64,000 bases of DNA from the NCBI RefSeq assembly GCF_022654015.1, contig NZ_CP073063.1, positions 2,604,001 to 2,668,000 on the forward strand. Reading direction: 5' to 3'. This DNA comes from Brevundimonas diminuta. Lineage in GTDB: Bacteria; Pseudomonadota; Alphaproteobacteria; Caulobacterales; Caulobacteraceae. Shown piece after piece: positions 41,476 to 48,901 of the stretch. Below the pieces are notes generated by a model, which saw only the letters and a list, made by a program, of their open reading frames with translations, was not told the DNA's origin and searched no databases. The first letter of the stretch is position 1. Every line of letters starts with the position of its first letter. The translations under genes were made by a program, and so were the position numbers.

Positions 41476-43080
41476 ATGAGCGCCGTGCCAATCGTCCCTG
41501 TCTCTGCGGCCGCCTGGCTAAATCAGATCGGTCGTCCATGGAGGCGACTGGCTCTGCTGACCGGCGTCCTGACCATTGCAGACGTCGCGCCTGCGATCGG
41601 CTTCGCGGCGGGGCTGGCTTTGACGATCTCAAGCCTGACCGTATCTCCGGCCGCCGCCGCGTCGTGGCTGGCCCTGGCTGTGTTCAGTCTGATCGCGCGC
41701 GGCCTGATCGGCCAGGCCGCCGTGATCGTCGGCGCGAAGCTGGGTCGGGCGGTAAAGACCGACGTCCGAGGCCGCCTGCTGTCAGACCTGTTCGGGCGAG
41801 GACGGCGATCCAGCGTGCAGATGACGGCCTTGGTCGAAGGGGTCGGCGCGCTGGACGGCTACTATTCGCGATTTGCACCTTTGCGCCTCGCCGCAGGCGT
41901 TTCGCCGCTGCTGGTCATAGCCGCCGCCGCGATCGCCAGCCCGGTGTCGGCGGGCATCCTGCTGTTCACCCTCTTCCCCTTCATCGTCGGCATGGCCCTG
42001 GCGGGCACGGCTGCGGCGGGCGAAAGCCGTCGTCAGTTTCAGGCGCTTGAGCGGCTGTCCGGCCTGTTCATCGACCGTATCCGCACCCTGCCCGCCATTC
42101 TCGCCTTCGACGCCGTGGGCCGCACCACCGTCCAGATCGCCCAGGTCTCGGACGAGCTGGAGCGCCGCACCGCCCGCGTCATGCGCATCGCTTTCCTGTC
42201 GTCGGGCGTGCTGGAGTTCTTCTCGGCCCTGTCGGTCGCGCTGATCGCCGTCTATTGCGGCTTCAACCTGTTGCGGCTGCTGCCCTTCCCGGTTCCCGAG
42301 ACCATGGACCTGTCGCGCGCCTTCTTCGTTCTAGCCCTGGCGCCCGAAGTCTATGCGCCGCTGCGCCGTCTGGCGGCCGCCTATCATGATCGCCAGGCCG
42401 CTGAGGCCGCAGCGCCATCCCTGATCACGCCAGACCGGCGCCCGGCCCAGCACGCCCCTCTCGGCGACCTTGCGCCCGCCATCCATTTCCGCAACGTCGC
42501 CATCGCCTATGAAGGCTCGGCGCCGATCATCGATGGGTTTGACCTCGACATTTCGGCGGGTCAGATCGTGGCGGTGACGGGTGCCAGCGGCGCGGGCAAG
42601 TCCAGTCTTCTGCATCTCCTGCTCGGCCTCGCGCCCCTGACGCGAGGTGAGGTCGAGGTGGGCGGCGCGCGGCTCAGCCAATGCGGCGACATCGCCGGAC
42701 GCGTCGCCTGGGCCAGCCAACACCCGATCGTGACGCCTGGAACCCTGGCCGAGAACATCGCCCTCGCGGATCGCACGGCCTGCCCCGGTCGCATCGCCCT
42801 GGCGGCGCGCACGGCGGGCCTGTCCGGCGATCTGGATCGCCTCATCGACGAGCGCGGCGGCGGACTGTCGGGCGGCGAGCGCCGTCGACTGGGCCTGGCC
42901 CGCGCCATCTTGAAGCGGGCGCCGCTTTTGGTGCTGGACGAACCGACCGCCAATCTGGACCCGGTCTCCGAACGCGCCATGCTCGACGTCATCCGTCAGG
43001 CCGCGCGAGGGCGCACCACCCTGATCGCCACCCACGCCCCAGCCGTCGCCGCGCTGGCCGATCGCGTGGTGACGCTATGA
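41476..43080 (+). CDS. cydD: ABC exporter subunit CydD (cytochrome bd assembly)
   Basis: A 534-residue half-transporter: six-helix membrane domain (about 1-310) and ATPase (about 335-534). Walker A GASGAGKSS near 370, signature LSGGERRRLGLARAIL near 463, and Walker B LLVLDEPTANLDP. CydDC exports thiols and haem-related reductant to the periplasm, needed to assemble cytochrome bd. The ATG at 41476 has GGAG 7 bases upstream; an extension to 41401 would cross the dyad and has no homologous content. The stop overlaps the cydC start (ATGA). Confidence 0.92.
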   Translation: MSAVPIVPVSAAAWLNQIGRPWRRLALLTGVLTIADVAPAIGFAAGLALTISSLTVSPAAAASWLALAVFSLIARGLIGQAAVIVGAKLGRAVKTDVRGRLLSDLFGRGRRSSVQMTALVEGVGALDGYYSRFAPLRLAAGVSPLLVIAAAAIASPVSAGILLFTLFPFIVGMALAGTAAAGESRRQFQALERLSGLFIDRIRTLPAILAFDAVGRTTVQIAQVSDELERRTARVMRIAFLSSGVLEFFSALSVALIAVYCGFNLLRLLPFPVPETMDLSRAFFVLALAPEVYAPLRRLAAAYHDRQAAEAAAPSLITPDRRPAQHAPLGDLAPAIHFRNVAIAYEGSAPIIDGFDLDISAGQIVAVTGASGAGKSSLLHLLLGLAPLTRGEVEVGGARLSQCGDIAGRVAWASQHPIVTPGTLAENIALADRTACPGRIALAARTAGLSGDLDRLIDERGGGLSGGERRRLGLARAILKRAPLLVLDEPTANLDPVSERAMLDVIRQAARGRTTLIATHAPAVAALADRVVTL

Positions 43081-44723
43081 GCGTCCCGTCGCGCATCACC
43101 GGCCTGATCGCCGCGCAAACTCAGGCCCAGCGCGCCCGCCTGCGGCTCGCGGAGGCGGCGGGCGCTGTCGTCTCGGTGGCGGCCGTCTGCCTATTGGGGC
43201 TATCGGGCTGGTTCATCACGGGCGGGGCCTTTGCGGGCCTGGCGGGCGCGGCGGCCGCCCAGAGCTTCAACTATATGATGCCCAGCGCCATTATCCGCCT
43301 GCTGGCCATCCTTCGCACTGGCGGGCGCTATGTCGAGCGCGTCGCGGGCCACGAGGCCGCCTTGAAGGCGCTCGCCCGCCTGCGCCCGCAGGTGTTCGAC
43401 GCCATCGCCACAGGCCCGGCCGAGCGCGCCTTGAACCTTTCGTCCGGCGAGGTCTCCGCCCGCTTGGTTCAGGACGTGGATGCGGTTCAGACCCTCTTCG
43501 TGCGCCGCTCGGCGCCCTGGAGCCTGGGCGCCGGCGCCGTGTCCGCCATTCTGCTGGCCAGCCTCGCCTCCCCTTTCGCCGGCGCGGCCCTGCTCGGCGC
43601 CATGGTCGCAGCCGTCGGTGGCGGCGTTCTGATCGCTCGCCGCCTCGCCGATCCTGCCGGCCGAGCGGTGCAGACTGGCGCCGGCGCGCTGAAGGATCGC
43701 TTCGCCGCGCTGGAGGCCGCCTCGCCGGAGCTCAAGGCCTACGGTCTGGATGACTGGGCGTGCGCGCAGGTCGCGCAGGTCGCCGCCGATCACGACACCG
43801 CGCAGATCGCCCTGACCCGCTCGGGCGGCTGGATGGCCGTGTGGCAGGCGGCGGCCAGCGCCCTCGCGGTCGGCGTCGTCATTCCCGCCGCATCTTCCGC
43901 CGACCTGCCGCTGATCGCGCTCGCAGCCCTGGCGGCGGTGATGGGCGTCGAATCCGTCGGCGGGCTGGTCGTGGCCCTGCACCAGAACGGCGCCGCCGCC
44001 CAGGCCCTGTCTCGCCTGGACGCCGCCATGCCCACGGCGCCCGCCCGTGACGGCCAATCGGCCAGCGGCATGACGCCTGACCTCTCAGGCGTCGGTTCCG
44101 AGCTGACGCCGCCCTGCCGCCTCGGCGTCTTCGGTCCCTCCGGCGCGGGCAAGACGACGCTGATCGAACGCCTGATCGGGCTGCGGACGCCCCAGGCCGG
44201 CGAGATGCGGCTCGGCGGAATAGACGCCCTCGACATCGCACCGCAGGATCGGCGCCGGCTGTTCGCCTATGCGGCGCAGGATGTCCGTCTGCTGAACGGA
44301 TCCGTGCGCCAGAACCTGTTGCTTGCAGGACCTGCCGACGATGCGGCCCTCTGGGCGGCGCTGGACGACGCCGCGCTGGGCGAACGGCTCCGCGCCGAAC
44401 CGCTGGGTCTGGACGCCCCCGTCGGACCGAACGGAGAGCGGCTATCCGGCGGAGAACGACGGCGTCTCGGCCTGGCGCGCGCCTATCTGCGCGATGCACC
44501 CTGGCTGGTGCTTGACGAACCGACGGAAGGCCTGGACGCCGCGACGGAGGCCGAAATCCTGGGCCGCCTTCAGAACCGCCTGGTCGCGCGGGGGCAAGGC
44601 CTGATCTTGGTCAGCCACCGGGCGTCGCCGATGGCGCTCTGCGACCGCTCCATCCGGGTCGAAGGGCTGGGCAGCGACGGACATCTTCGTCTGACCTGCC
44701 TTCCGGATGATTTGGCCGCCTAG
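43077..44723 (+). CDS. cydC: ABC exporter subunit CydC (cytochrome bd assembly)
   Basis: A 548-residue half-transporter partner of CydD. The membrane domain starts with SVAAVCLLGLSGWFITGGAFAG, and GRYVERVAGHEAAL is a CydC landmark. ATPase: Walker A GPSGAGKTTLIERLIG near 352, signature RLSGGERRRLGLARAYL near 455, and Walker B WLVLDEPTEGLD. Its 3' end overlaps the convergent FNR gene by 4 bases. Having cydDC next to cydABX puts the oxidase and its assembly factor under one control region. Confidence 0.92.
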   Translation: MSVPSRITGLIAAQTQAQRARLRLAEAAGAVVSVAAVCLLGLSGWFITGGAFAGLAGAAAAQSFNYMMPSAIIRLLAILRTGGRYVERVAGHEAALKALARLRPQVFDAIATGPAERALNLSSGEVSARLVQDVDAVQTLFVRRSAPWSLGAGAVSAILLASLASPFAGAALLGAMVAAVGGGVLIARRLADPAGRAVQTGAGALKDRFAALEAASPELKAYGLDDWACAQVAQVAADHDTAQIALTRSGGWMAVWQAAASALAVGVVIPAASSADLPLIALAALAAVMGVESVGGLVVALHQNGAAAQALSRLDAAMPTAPARDGQSASGMTPDLSGVGSELTPPCRLGVFGPSGAGKTTLIERLIGLRTPQAGEMRLGGIDALDIAPQDRRRLFAYAAQDVRLLNGSVRQNLLLAGPADDAALWAALDDAALGERLRAEPLGLDAPVGPNGERLSGGERRRLGLARAYLRDAPWLVLDEPTEGLDAATEAEILGRLQNRLVARGQGLILVSHRASPMALCDRSIRVEGLGSDGHLRLTCLPDDLAA

Positions 44724-45457
44724 GATGCGCCGTTCGCCATGTCTTTCAGGCGGTCAGGGCGCTCGATCCGCAAGTCGTGCAGAGAGACGGCATGGATGAC
44801 GCCGCTGGTCTTCAACTTGGTCAGCTCGCGACTGACGGTCTCGATCGTCAGTCCGAGATAGTCCGCGATCTCGGATCGGGTCATCGGCAGTCGCACGGCG
44901 TTGTCGCCAGCGGGGCGTAAGGGATCGCGCGAAAGCATGGTCACCAGAAAGCTGGCCACGCGTTCACGCGCGGTCTTGCGACCAAGCAGCAGCATTTGAT
45001 CCTGCGCCACCGTCAGCTCATACATCGCCCGGCTCAGCAGGGCCGCTTCCAGACTGGGCCGCTCTCGCGCCAGGGCGCGATATTCCGAGGCCCGGAAGCG
45101 ACAGACGGTCGTGTCCTCAATCGCCTCAGCAGAGAAGGCGTAGGTCGTCCCCGCCGTCAGTCCAATGAAATCCCCGGCGAACAGGAAACCGGTGATCTGG
45201 CGGCGACCATCGTTCAGCAGCTTGTAAATCCGGACCGCGCCCGATGTGATGTTGAAAACGTTCACGACCGGTTCGGCCTCATTGGCCAGGACGTCGCCGC
45301 CCGCCAGCGTCACGCGTTCTGCGATTGAATCCAATCGCCCAAGATCGACCTCCGACAACGCGTCGCAGACGCTGAACGCGCGCGCGCCACAGCCTGAGCA
45401 GACCGAACTGGTGGGCCGGTCGGCACAGGGCGTCGGAAGCGCGCGAACTTTCAACAT
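44720..45457 (-). CDS. fnrL: FNR-family oxygen-sensing transcription factor
   Basis: A 245-residue Crp/Fnr regulator with the iron-sulphur ligands of true FNR. The N-terminal cluster has C11, C20, C23 and C31 (PTPCADRPTSSVCSGCGARAF), and the distal ligand is C119 (TTVCRFRASEY). A cyclic-nucleotide-like beta-roll (about 45-150) is followed by a dimer helix and a C-terminal HTH (MTRSEIADYLGLTIETVSRELTKLKTSG). The TVSRE recognition helix (E and R) predicts binding to TTGAT-N4-ATCAA. A [4Fe-4S] cluster that breaks in oxygen would make it active only at low oxygen. Its likely targets in this window are cydAB-X-hemN, cydDC and perhaps ompW. Confidence 0.92.
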   Translation of the reverse strand: MLKVRALPTPCADRPTSSVCSGCGARAFSVCDALSEVDLGRLDSIAERVTLAGGDVLANEAEPVVNVFNITSGAVRIYKLLNDGRRQITGFLFAGDFIGLTAGTTYAFSAEAIEDTTVCRFRASEYRALARERPSLEAALLSRAMYELTVAQDQMLLLGRKTARERVASFLVTMLSRDPLRPAGDNAVRLPMTRSEIADYLGLTIETVSRELTKLKTSGVIHAVSLHDLRIERPDRLKDMANGAS

Positions 45458-45812
45458 GCTCCCTGTCTAGCACTCCTTAAGCACGAGCGAAGCGGTCTAA
45501 TTCGACGGGCTAGTTGAGAGTGCTTCAGCATTTGCGTCACTCAAAGAGGAACAGCGACAAGTTGCTGATGCGAGACAGACCTCCTGATCTGCCGGCATCG
45601 ATCAGATGGGTGCTAGTCCTCGGCCCGCTGCGATCGGGTAGGCCCTTGCCGCAAACCGGCCTTTCTCAAAGTCCCCAACGAGTCAAGGCCAGGCGTAGCT
45701 GGAGCGCTCACGCCTGACCTTGTTGGCGATGGCGCTCGAACGCGGTCTTTGCGCGTTCGCGACTCCACATTCGTCGGCCTGCGTGTCAGGTTTCGGCTGG
45801 GAGGACCGACTG
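45458..45812. other. Intergenic region, no gene recognised
   Basis: About 355 bases upstream of both fnrL and the small gene at 45813. It contains a large hairpin (45684-45722). No FNR box was seen here, so there is no sign of fnrL autoregulation. Short frames are of no visible family. Confidence 0.5.
45684..45722. other. 13-bp hairpin with one mismatch
   Basis: CAAGGCCAGGCGT / ACGCCTGACCTTG around a 13-base loop, with a single C-A mismatch. It is not followed by T-runs on either strand and stands alone, so it may be an RNA structure, a REP-like element or a Rho-dependent stop. Confidence 0.4.
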
Positions 45813-46049
45813 ATGGCGACACGCAAGACCCTCATCAGATCGCGCGCTGGCGTTCGCCTTCAACGCATCGAGCATTCGGCTCGGCAGCAGATAGTCCAGT
45901 CGTCCTGGCGGCTTTCAACCCTACGCCAGAACCAACCACGCTCATTTGCCGATGAGACGGAAGCGGAGGACGCCTTTGACATGGAGGTCATCGCTTCGCT
46001 GACTGATCCCATCATCATGGACATGCAGCGTCGCGGACTGATCGACTGA
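45813..46049 (+). CDS. Conserved-looking small protein, function unknown
   Basis: A 78-residue basic-then-acidic protein (MATRKTLIRSRAGVRLQRIE ... ADETEAEDAFDMEVIASLTD). No signal peptide, helix or known domain is seen. The ATG at 45813 has GGGAGGA 8 bases upstream. One base separates its stop from the next gene, so the two are co-transcribed with the YedK-type gene downstream. Confidence 0.55.
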   Translation: MATRKTLIRSRAGVRLQRIEHSARQQIVQSSWRLSTLRQNQPRSFADETEAEDAFDMEVIASLTDPIIMDMQRRGLID

Positions 46050-46050
46050 C

Positions 46051-46497
46051 ATGGCGGCCAAGCTGAAGGTCTTCACTTGGTCCGACGGCTTCCATGCCTT
46101 CACCGTCGCCACAAGCTCGCGACCCAAGGCTTTGGAAGCCTGGGGCTCCAAGCAGGATCTTTTCGCTACGGGCCTGGCCAGCCAGCTTTCCGGCGGACCG
46201 GATTACGAGGCCGCCCTGGCCTCTCCTGGCGAGGTCGTCGAGCGCGGGCTTGCGATCGATGTCGGCAAGATCGGCAAGGCGAAACCCGCCAAACCTCGGG
46301 GACCATCCAAGGCGAAGGCCGCCAAAATTGAAAAGCTGCAGGCGGCGCTGGCCGATCTGGATGAACGCCATCAGGCGGTAAGGACTGATTTCGAAGAACA
46401 ACAGGCCACGCTGAATCAGGCGCGCCAAGAGGCAGAGGTGACCTATGAGGCGGAGCGCAAATCCCTGGCTGCGGCTCTGAAAAAGGCCAAAGCCTGA
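46051..46497 (+). CDS. Hypothetical protein with C-terminal coiled coil
   Basis: A 148-residue protein. An N-terminal globular part (KLKVFTWSDGFHAFTVATSS, then RPKALEAWGSKQDLFATGLA) is typical of an uncharacterised alphaproteobacterial family often annotated as TolA-like. A Lys/Pro/Ala linker follows (about 72-90), then a Glu/Gln/Ala/Lys coiled coil (about 95-145). No signal peptide. Its last base is the first base of the YedK-type gene (TGATG), so it is coupled to a DNA-damage gene; function unknown. Confidence 0.7.
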   Translation: MAAKLKVFTWSDGFHAFTVATSSRPKALEAWGSKQDLFATGLASQLSGGPDYEAALASPGEVVERGLAIDVGKIGKAKPAKPRGPSKAKAAKIEKLQAALADLDERHQAVRTDFEEQQATLNQARQEAEVTYEAERKSLAAALKKAKA

Positions 46498-47204
46498 TGT
46501 GCAACCTGTACCGCCAGCGCTCCGGCCCCCAGGCCATACTGGACGCGGCTAATGCCATGCGGTCGACCGTCGGAAACCTCGCGCCAGGCGACGTCTATCC
46601 CGACTATCCCGCGCCGATCGTGCGCTGGGAGGGCGCAGAGCGCATTCTGGCTTCGGCGCGCTGGGGCATGCCGTCATCCCAGAAGATGATCTTTGACAAT
46701 GCAACGAAGCGCGCCGACAAGCTGCGCGCAAAAGGCGGCGAGGTCGATTTTCAGAAGATTCTCGAGTTCGAACCCGACAGCGGCACGACCAACGTCCGCA
46801 ACACCAGTTCCGGCCATTGGCGCCCACATCTGTCGCCGGCATCTCGATGCCTGGTGCCTTTCACAGCCTTCAGCGAACCGGGCCGTGACGCGGCCGGAAA
46901 ATACCAACCCGTCTGGTTCAAGCTTGCGGGAGACGAACCCAAGCCACTCGCCTTCTTCGCCGGCATCCACCTCCAAGCCCACATGAGCGTCCGCAGGATC
47001 AAGACCGGCATGGAGACGATCGATGTCTTCGCCTTTCTGACGACCGAGCCTAACGCCGAGGTCGGCGCGGTTCACCCCAAGGCCATGCCGGTGATCCTGA
47101 CGCAGTCCGACGAGATCGAGGCCTGGATGACAGCACCGTGGGAAACGGCCAAGGCGCTTCAGCGACCGCTGCCCGACGGCGCTCTGTCAGTTATCGACTC
47201 CTGA
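46497..47204 (+). CDS. SOS response-associated peptidase (YedK/HMCES, SRAP domain)
   Basis: A 235-residue SRAP protein. The catalytic Cys2 (MCNLYRQRS) is exposed after Met removal and forms a thiazolidine link with abasic sites in single-stranded DNA, shielding them from breakage. The other signature residues are Asn in NVRNTS near 102, the acidic position in FSEPGRDAAG (where many members have FYEW), and HPKAMPVIL near 187. The FSEP version is a recognised variant of the YEW motif, but the exact Glu role should be checked. The third gene of a small co-transcribed set, 1.6 kb from imuAB. Confidence 0.9.
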   Translation: MCNLYRQRSGPQAILDAANAMRSTVGNLAPGDVYPDYPAPIVRWEGAERILASARWGMPSSQKMIFDNATKRADKLRAKGGEVDFQKILEFEPDSGTTNVRNTSSGHWRPHLSPASRCLVPFTAFSEPGRDAAGKYQPVWFKLAGDEPKPLAFFAGIHLQAHMSVRRIKTGMETIDVFAFLTTEPNAEVGAVHPKAMPVILTQSDEIEAWMTAPWETAKALQRPLPDGALSVIDS

Positions 47205-47230
47205 ACCGCGTAAAGCCTCCGATAGTTTGT

Positions 47231-47671
47231 CTAAAGACGGTCCGGTCCCTTCATCGCGCTCGCCACAAGTTCTGCGGTCAACGGATCAGGCGAAAGGCCC
47301 CAGCGTGCGAGCGCCGCGTCGAACACGCTCGGATCGGCCGCCACGGCGGCGAATAGCGTCATCGATGATCGGAATTTGAGATCGTCGGGCGATCCGAACA
47401 GCTGATGCAATGAGGTTGCCGGCGCCGTGGTCGCGCTCTGGGCGGCGCGGATGAGACGCGCCCCTAAAACGGGATGCAGCAGATAGGCGTGCGCCTCCGC
47501 GAGCGATCCGATCCCATAGAAGGCGGCTGTCGAAGACCGTCCCAGCGACCGGGCCTGGGGGAAGACGAACCACATCCAGTGGCTTGTCTTGCGACCCGCC
47601 GCCAGCTCGGCCATCGCCGTCTCGAACACAGGATCTTGAGCCACGACGAAACGGTCGAGTGCTGTTGTCAT
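47231..47671 (-). CDS. DUF1810 family protein (calpastatin-like annotation)
   Basis: A 146-residue DUF1810 protein. Family marks are LDRFVVAQDPVFETAMAEL at the start, HWMWFVFPQARSLGRSS, and YLLHPVLGARLIRAAQ in the centre. The biochemical role is unknown, though a NADAR-like fold has been suggested for the family. The start at 47671 overlaps the stop of the upstream gene (ATGA). This is the intact partner of the DUF1810 remnant at about 23914-24017. Confidence 0.88.
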   Translation of the reverse strand: MTTALDRFVVAQDPVFETAMAELAAGRKTSHWMWFVFPQARSLGRSSTAAFYGIGSLAEAHAYLLHPVLGARLIRAAQSATTAPATSLHQLFGSPDDLKFRSSMTLFAAVAADPSVFDAALARWGLSPDPLTAELVASAMKGPDRL

Positions 47672-48006
47672 TCGCGCGTCTCGCCCAGACTGGCGAACCA
47701 GTCTGCATAAGGAGTGTTTCGCGCCATGTGTCGATTGAGATCCTGCGAACCGTCGGTCCACCACACCGGGCCCCGCTCGCCCAGTCCCACCTTGGCCCTG
47801 TCGACGCTGCGCCGCGCCGCGGCCAAAGCGTCCGCATCCTCAGCCGCCAGGGCCGTCCGCACCGCCCGGCGCGCCGACATCAGATCATGTACCAACTCGT
47901 CCCTCGCCTCCGCCGACAGAGCAGGATTGGAGCACCGCCACAGCCGGCCTCGCACCACGAAATACCGGCCGTCGGGGGTCGTGGGATATCGGAGGGGCTG
48001 CGTCAT
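47668..48006 (-). CDS. Conserved hypothetical protein of the duplicated cassette
   Basis: A 112-residue cytosolic protein: MTQPLRYPTTPDGRYFVVRG, then LWRCSNPALSAEARDELVHD, and a Gly-Trp-rich end GERGPVWWTDGSQDLNRHMA. No known domain by eye. It is nearly identical to the frameshifted copy at 24351. It is coupled to DUF1810 by an ATGA overlap, and the upstream 17 bases are also conserved between copies. Divergent from imuA, with the LexA box in the gap, so SOS control of this side is possible but unproven. Confidence 0.8.
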   Translation of the reverse strand: MTQPLRYPTTPDGRYFVVRGRLWRCSNPALSAEARDELVHDLMSARRAVRTALAAEDADALAAARRSVDRAKVGLGERGPVWWTDGSQDLNRHMARNTPYADWFASLGETRE

Positions 48007-48101
48007 CGTCGGGACAACGCACAGCGAACCGGGATGGCGCCGCCCACAGGGCGATCCACAACGCCGCTGCGATCCGCCTTGACTCTCACACGCTCGAATA
48101 A

Positions 48102-48116
48102 GAACAAATGCGGAAC
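48102..48116. promoter_or_regulatory. LexA (SOS) box before imuAB
   Basis: GAACAAATGCGGAAC is the reverse complement of GTTC-N7-GTTC, a perfect alphaproteobacterial LexA site, 30 bases before the imuA ATG. A TTGACT at 48079 could be the -35 element, so LexA would sit over the promoter. Confidence 0.93.
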
Positions 48117-48145
48117 ATCCAGCTCGCATTCGGTTTCAGGAGAAC

Positions 48146-48901
48146 ATGTCCGCCGCCTCCCCATCCTTCCAGGCGCTCCGCGCGGAGATCGCACACATTG
48201 AGGCGGGTCGACGTCCGCCTGGCGGCGTGCTGCCGTTTGGCCTGGCCGCGCTAGATCGCCGGCTGCCCGCCGGCGGCTTGGCGCTCGGCGCGCTGCATGA
48301 GGTGGCTGGCGGCGGCGACGGGGCCATTCACGGGGCCGTTGCCGCCTTGTTTGCGGCCGGTGTGGCAGCGCGCACCCACGGGCCGGTGCTCTGGTGTGTG
48401 ACCCGCCCGGACCTGTTCGCGCCGGCGCTGGAGCAGGCGGGGCTGTCTTCGAACCGAGTCATCTATGTGGAGGCCGGCGACGAGGCCGGATTGCTGGCCG
48501 CCTTCGAGGACGGCCTGCGTCACGGCGGCTTCGGCGCGGTCGTCGGCGAAGTGGCCCGCCTGTCCATGACGGCGTCCCGGCGGCTGCAGCTGGTCGCCGA
48601 GGACACCGGCTCTCTTGGTCTAGCCGTGCGACGATGGCGTCGTCAGGCCGAGGCGGCGGACTTCGGCCAGCCCACCGCCGCCGCCACCCGCTGGCGGGTC
48701 ACCGCCCTGCCCTCCGCCCCCCTGCCCGTGCCCGGCGTCGGCCGCCCGCGCTGGTTTGTCGAACTGATCCGCTGCCGCGCCGGAGCCTGCGCGGATTTCG
48801 AACTGGAAGCCTGCGATGAGACGGGTCGTCTCGCTCTACCTCCCCACCTGGCCGACCGACCGGCTGCGACGCCGGCTTGGACCCGACGCGCCGTCGCCTG
48901 A
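48146..48901 (+). CDS. imuA: ImuA, RecA-like SOS mutagenesis protein
   Basis: A 251-residue ImuA, a RecA/SulA-like partner in the ImuA-ImuB-DnaE2 translesion mutasome. Landmarks: LPFGLAALDRRLPAGGLALG, ALHEVAGGGDGAIHGAVA (a degenerate Walker A region), VLWCVTRPDLFAPALEQAGL, and RRWRRQAEAADFGQPTAAATRW. ATG at 48146 with CAGGAG just upstream and a LexA box 30 bases further on. The 3' end overlaps imuB by 86 bases in another frame, an unusually long overlap. No dnaE2 follows in this window. Confidence 0.93.
   Translation: MSAASPSFQALRAEIAHIEAGRRPPGGVLPFGLAALDRRLPAGGLALGALHEVAGGGDGAIHGAVAALFAAGVAARTHGPVLWCVTRPDLFAPALEQAGLSSNRVIYVEAGDEAGLLAAFEDGLRHGGFGAVVGEVARLSMTASRRLQLVAEDTGSLGLAVRRWRRQAEAADFGQPTAAATRWRVTALPSAPLPVPGVGRPRWFVELIRCRAGACADFELEACDETGRLALPPHLADRPAATPAWTRRAVA

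Noticed and set aside
46150..46166. GCAGGATCTTTTCGC resembling the 44-bp tail repeat
   Set aside because: Only about 15 bases match, and they encode QDLF within an ordinary gene; no wider similarity, so chance.
48113..48134. GGAAC near imuA as an EcfG promoter
   Set aside because: The -10 position reads GGTT rather than CGTT, and the spacing is one base short; the LexA box explains these bases better.
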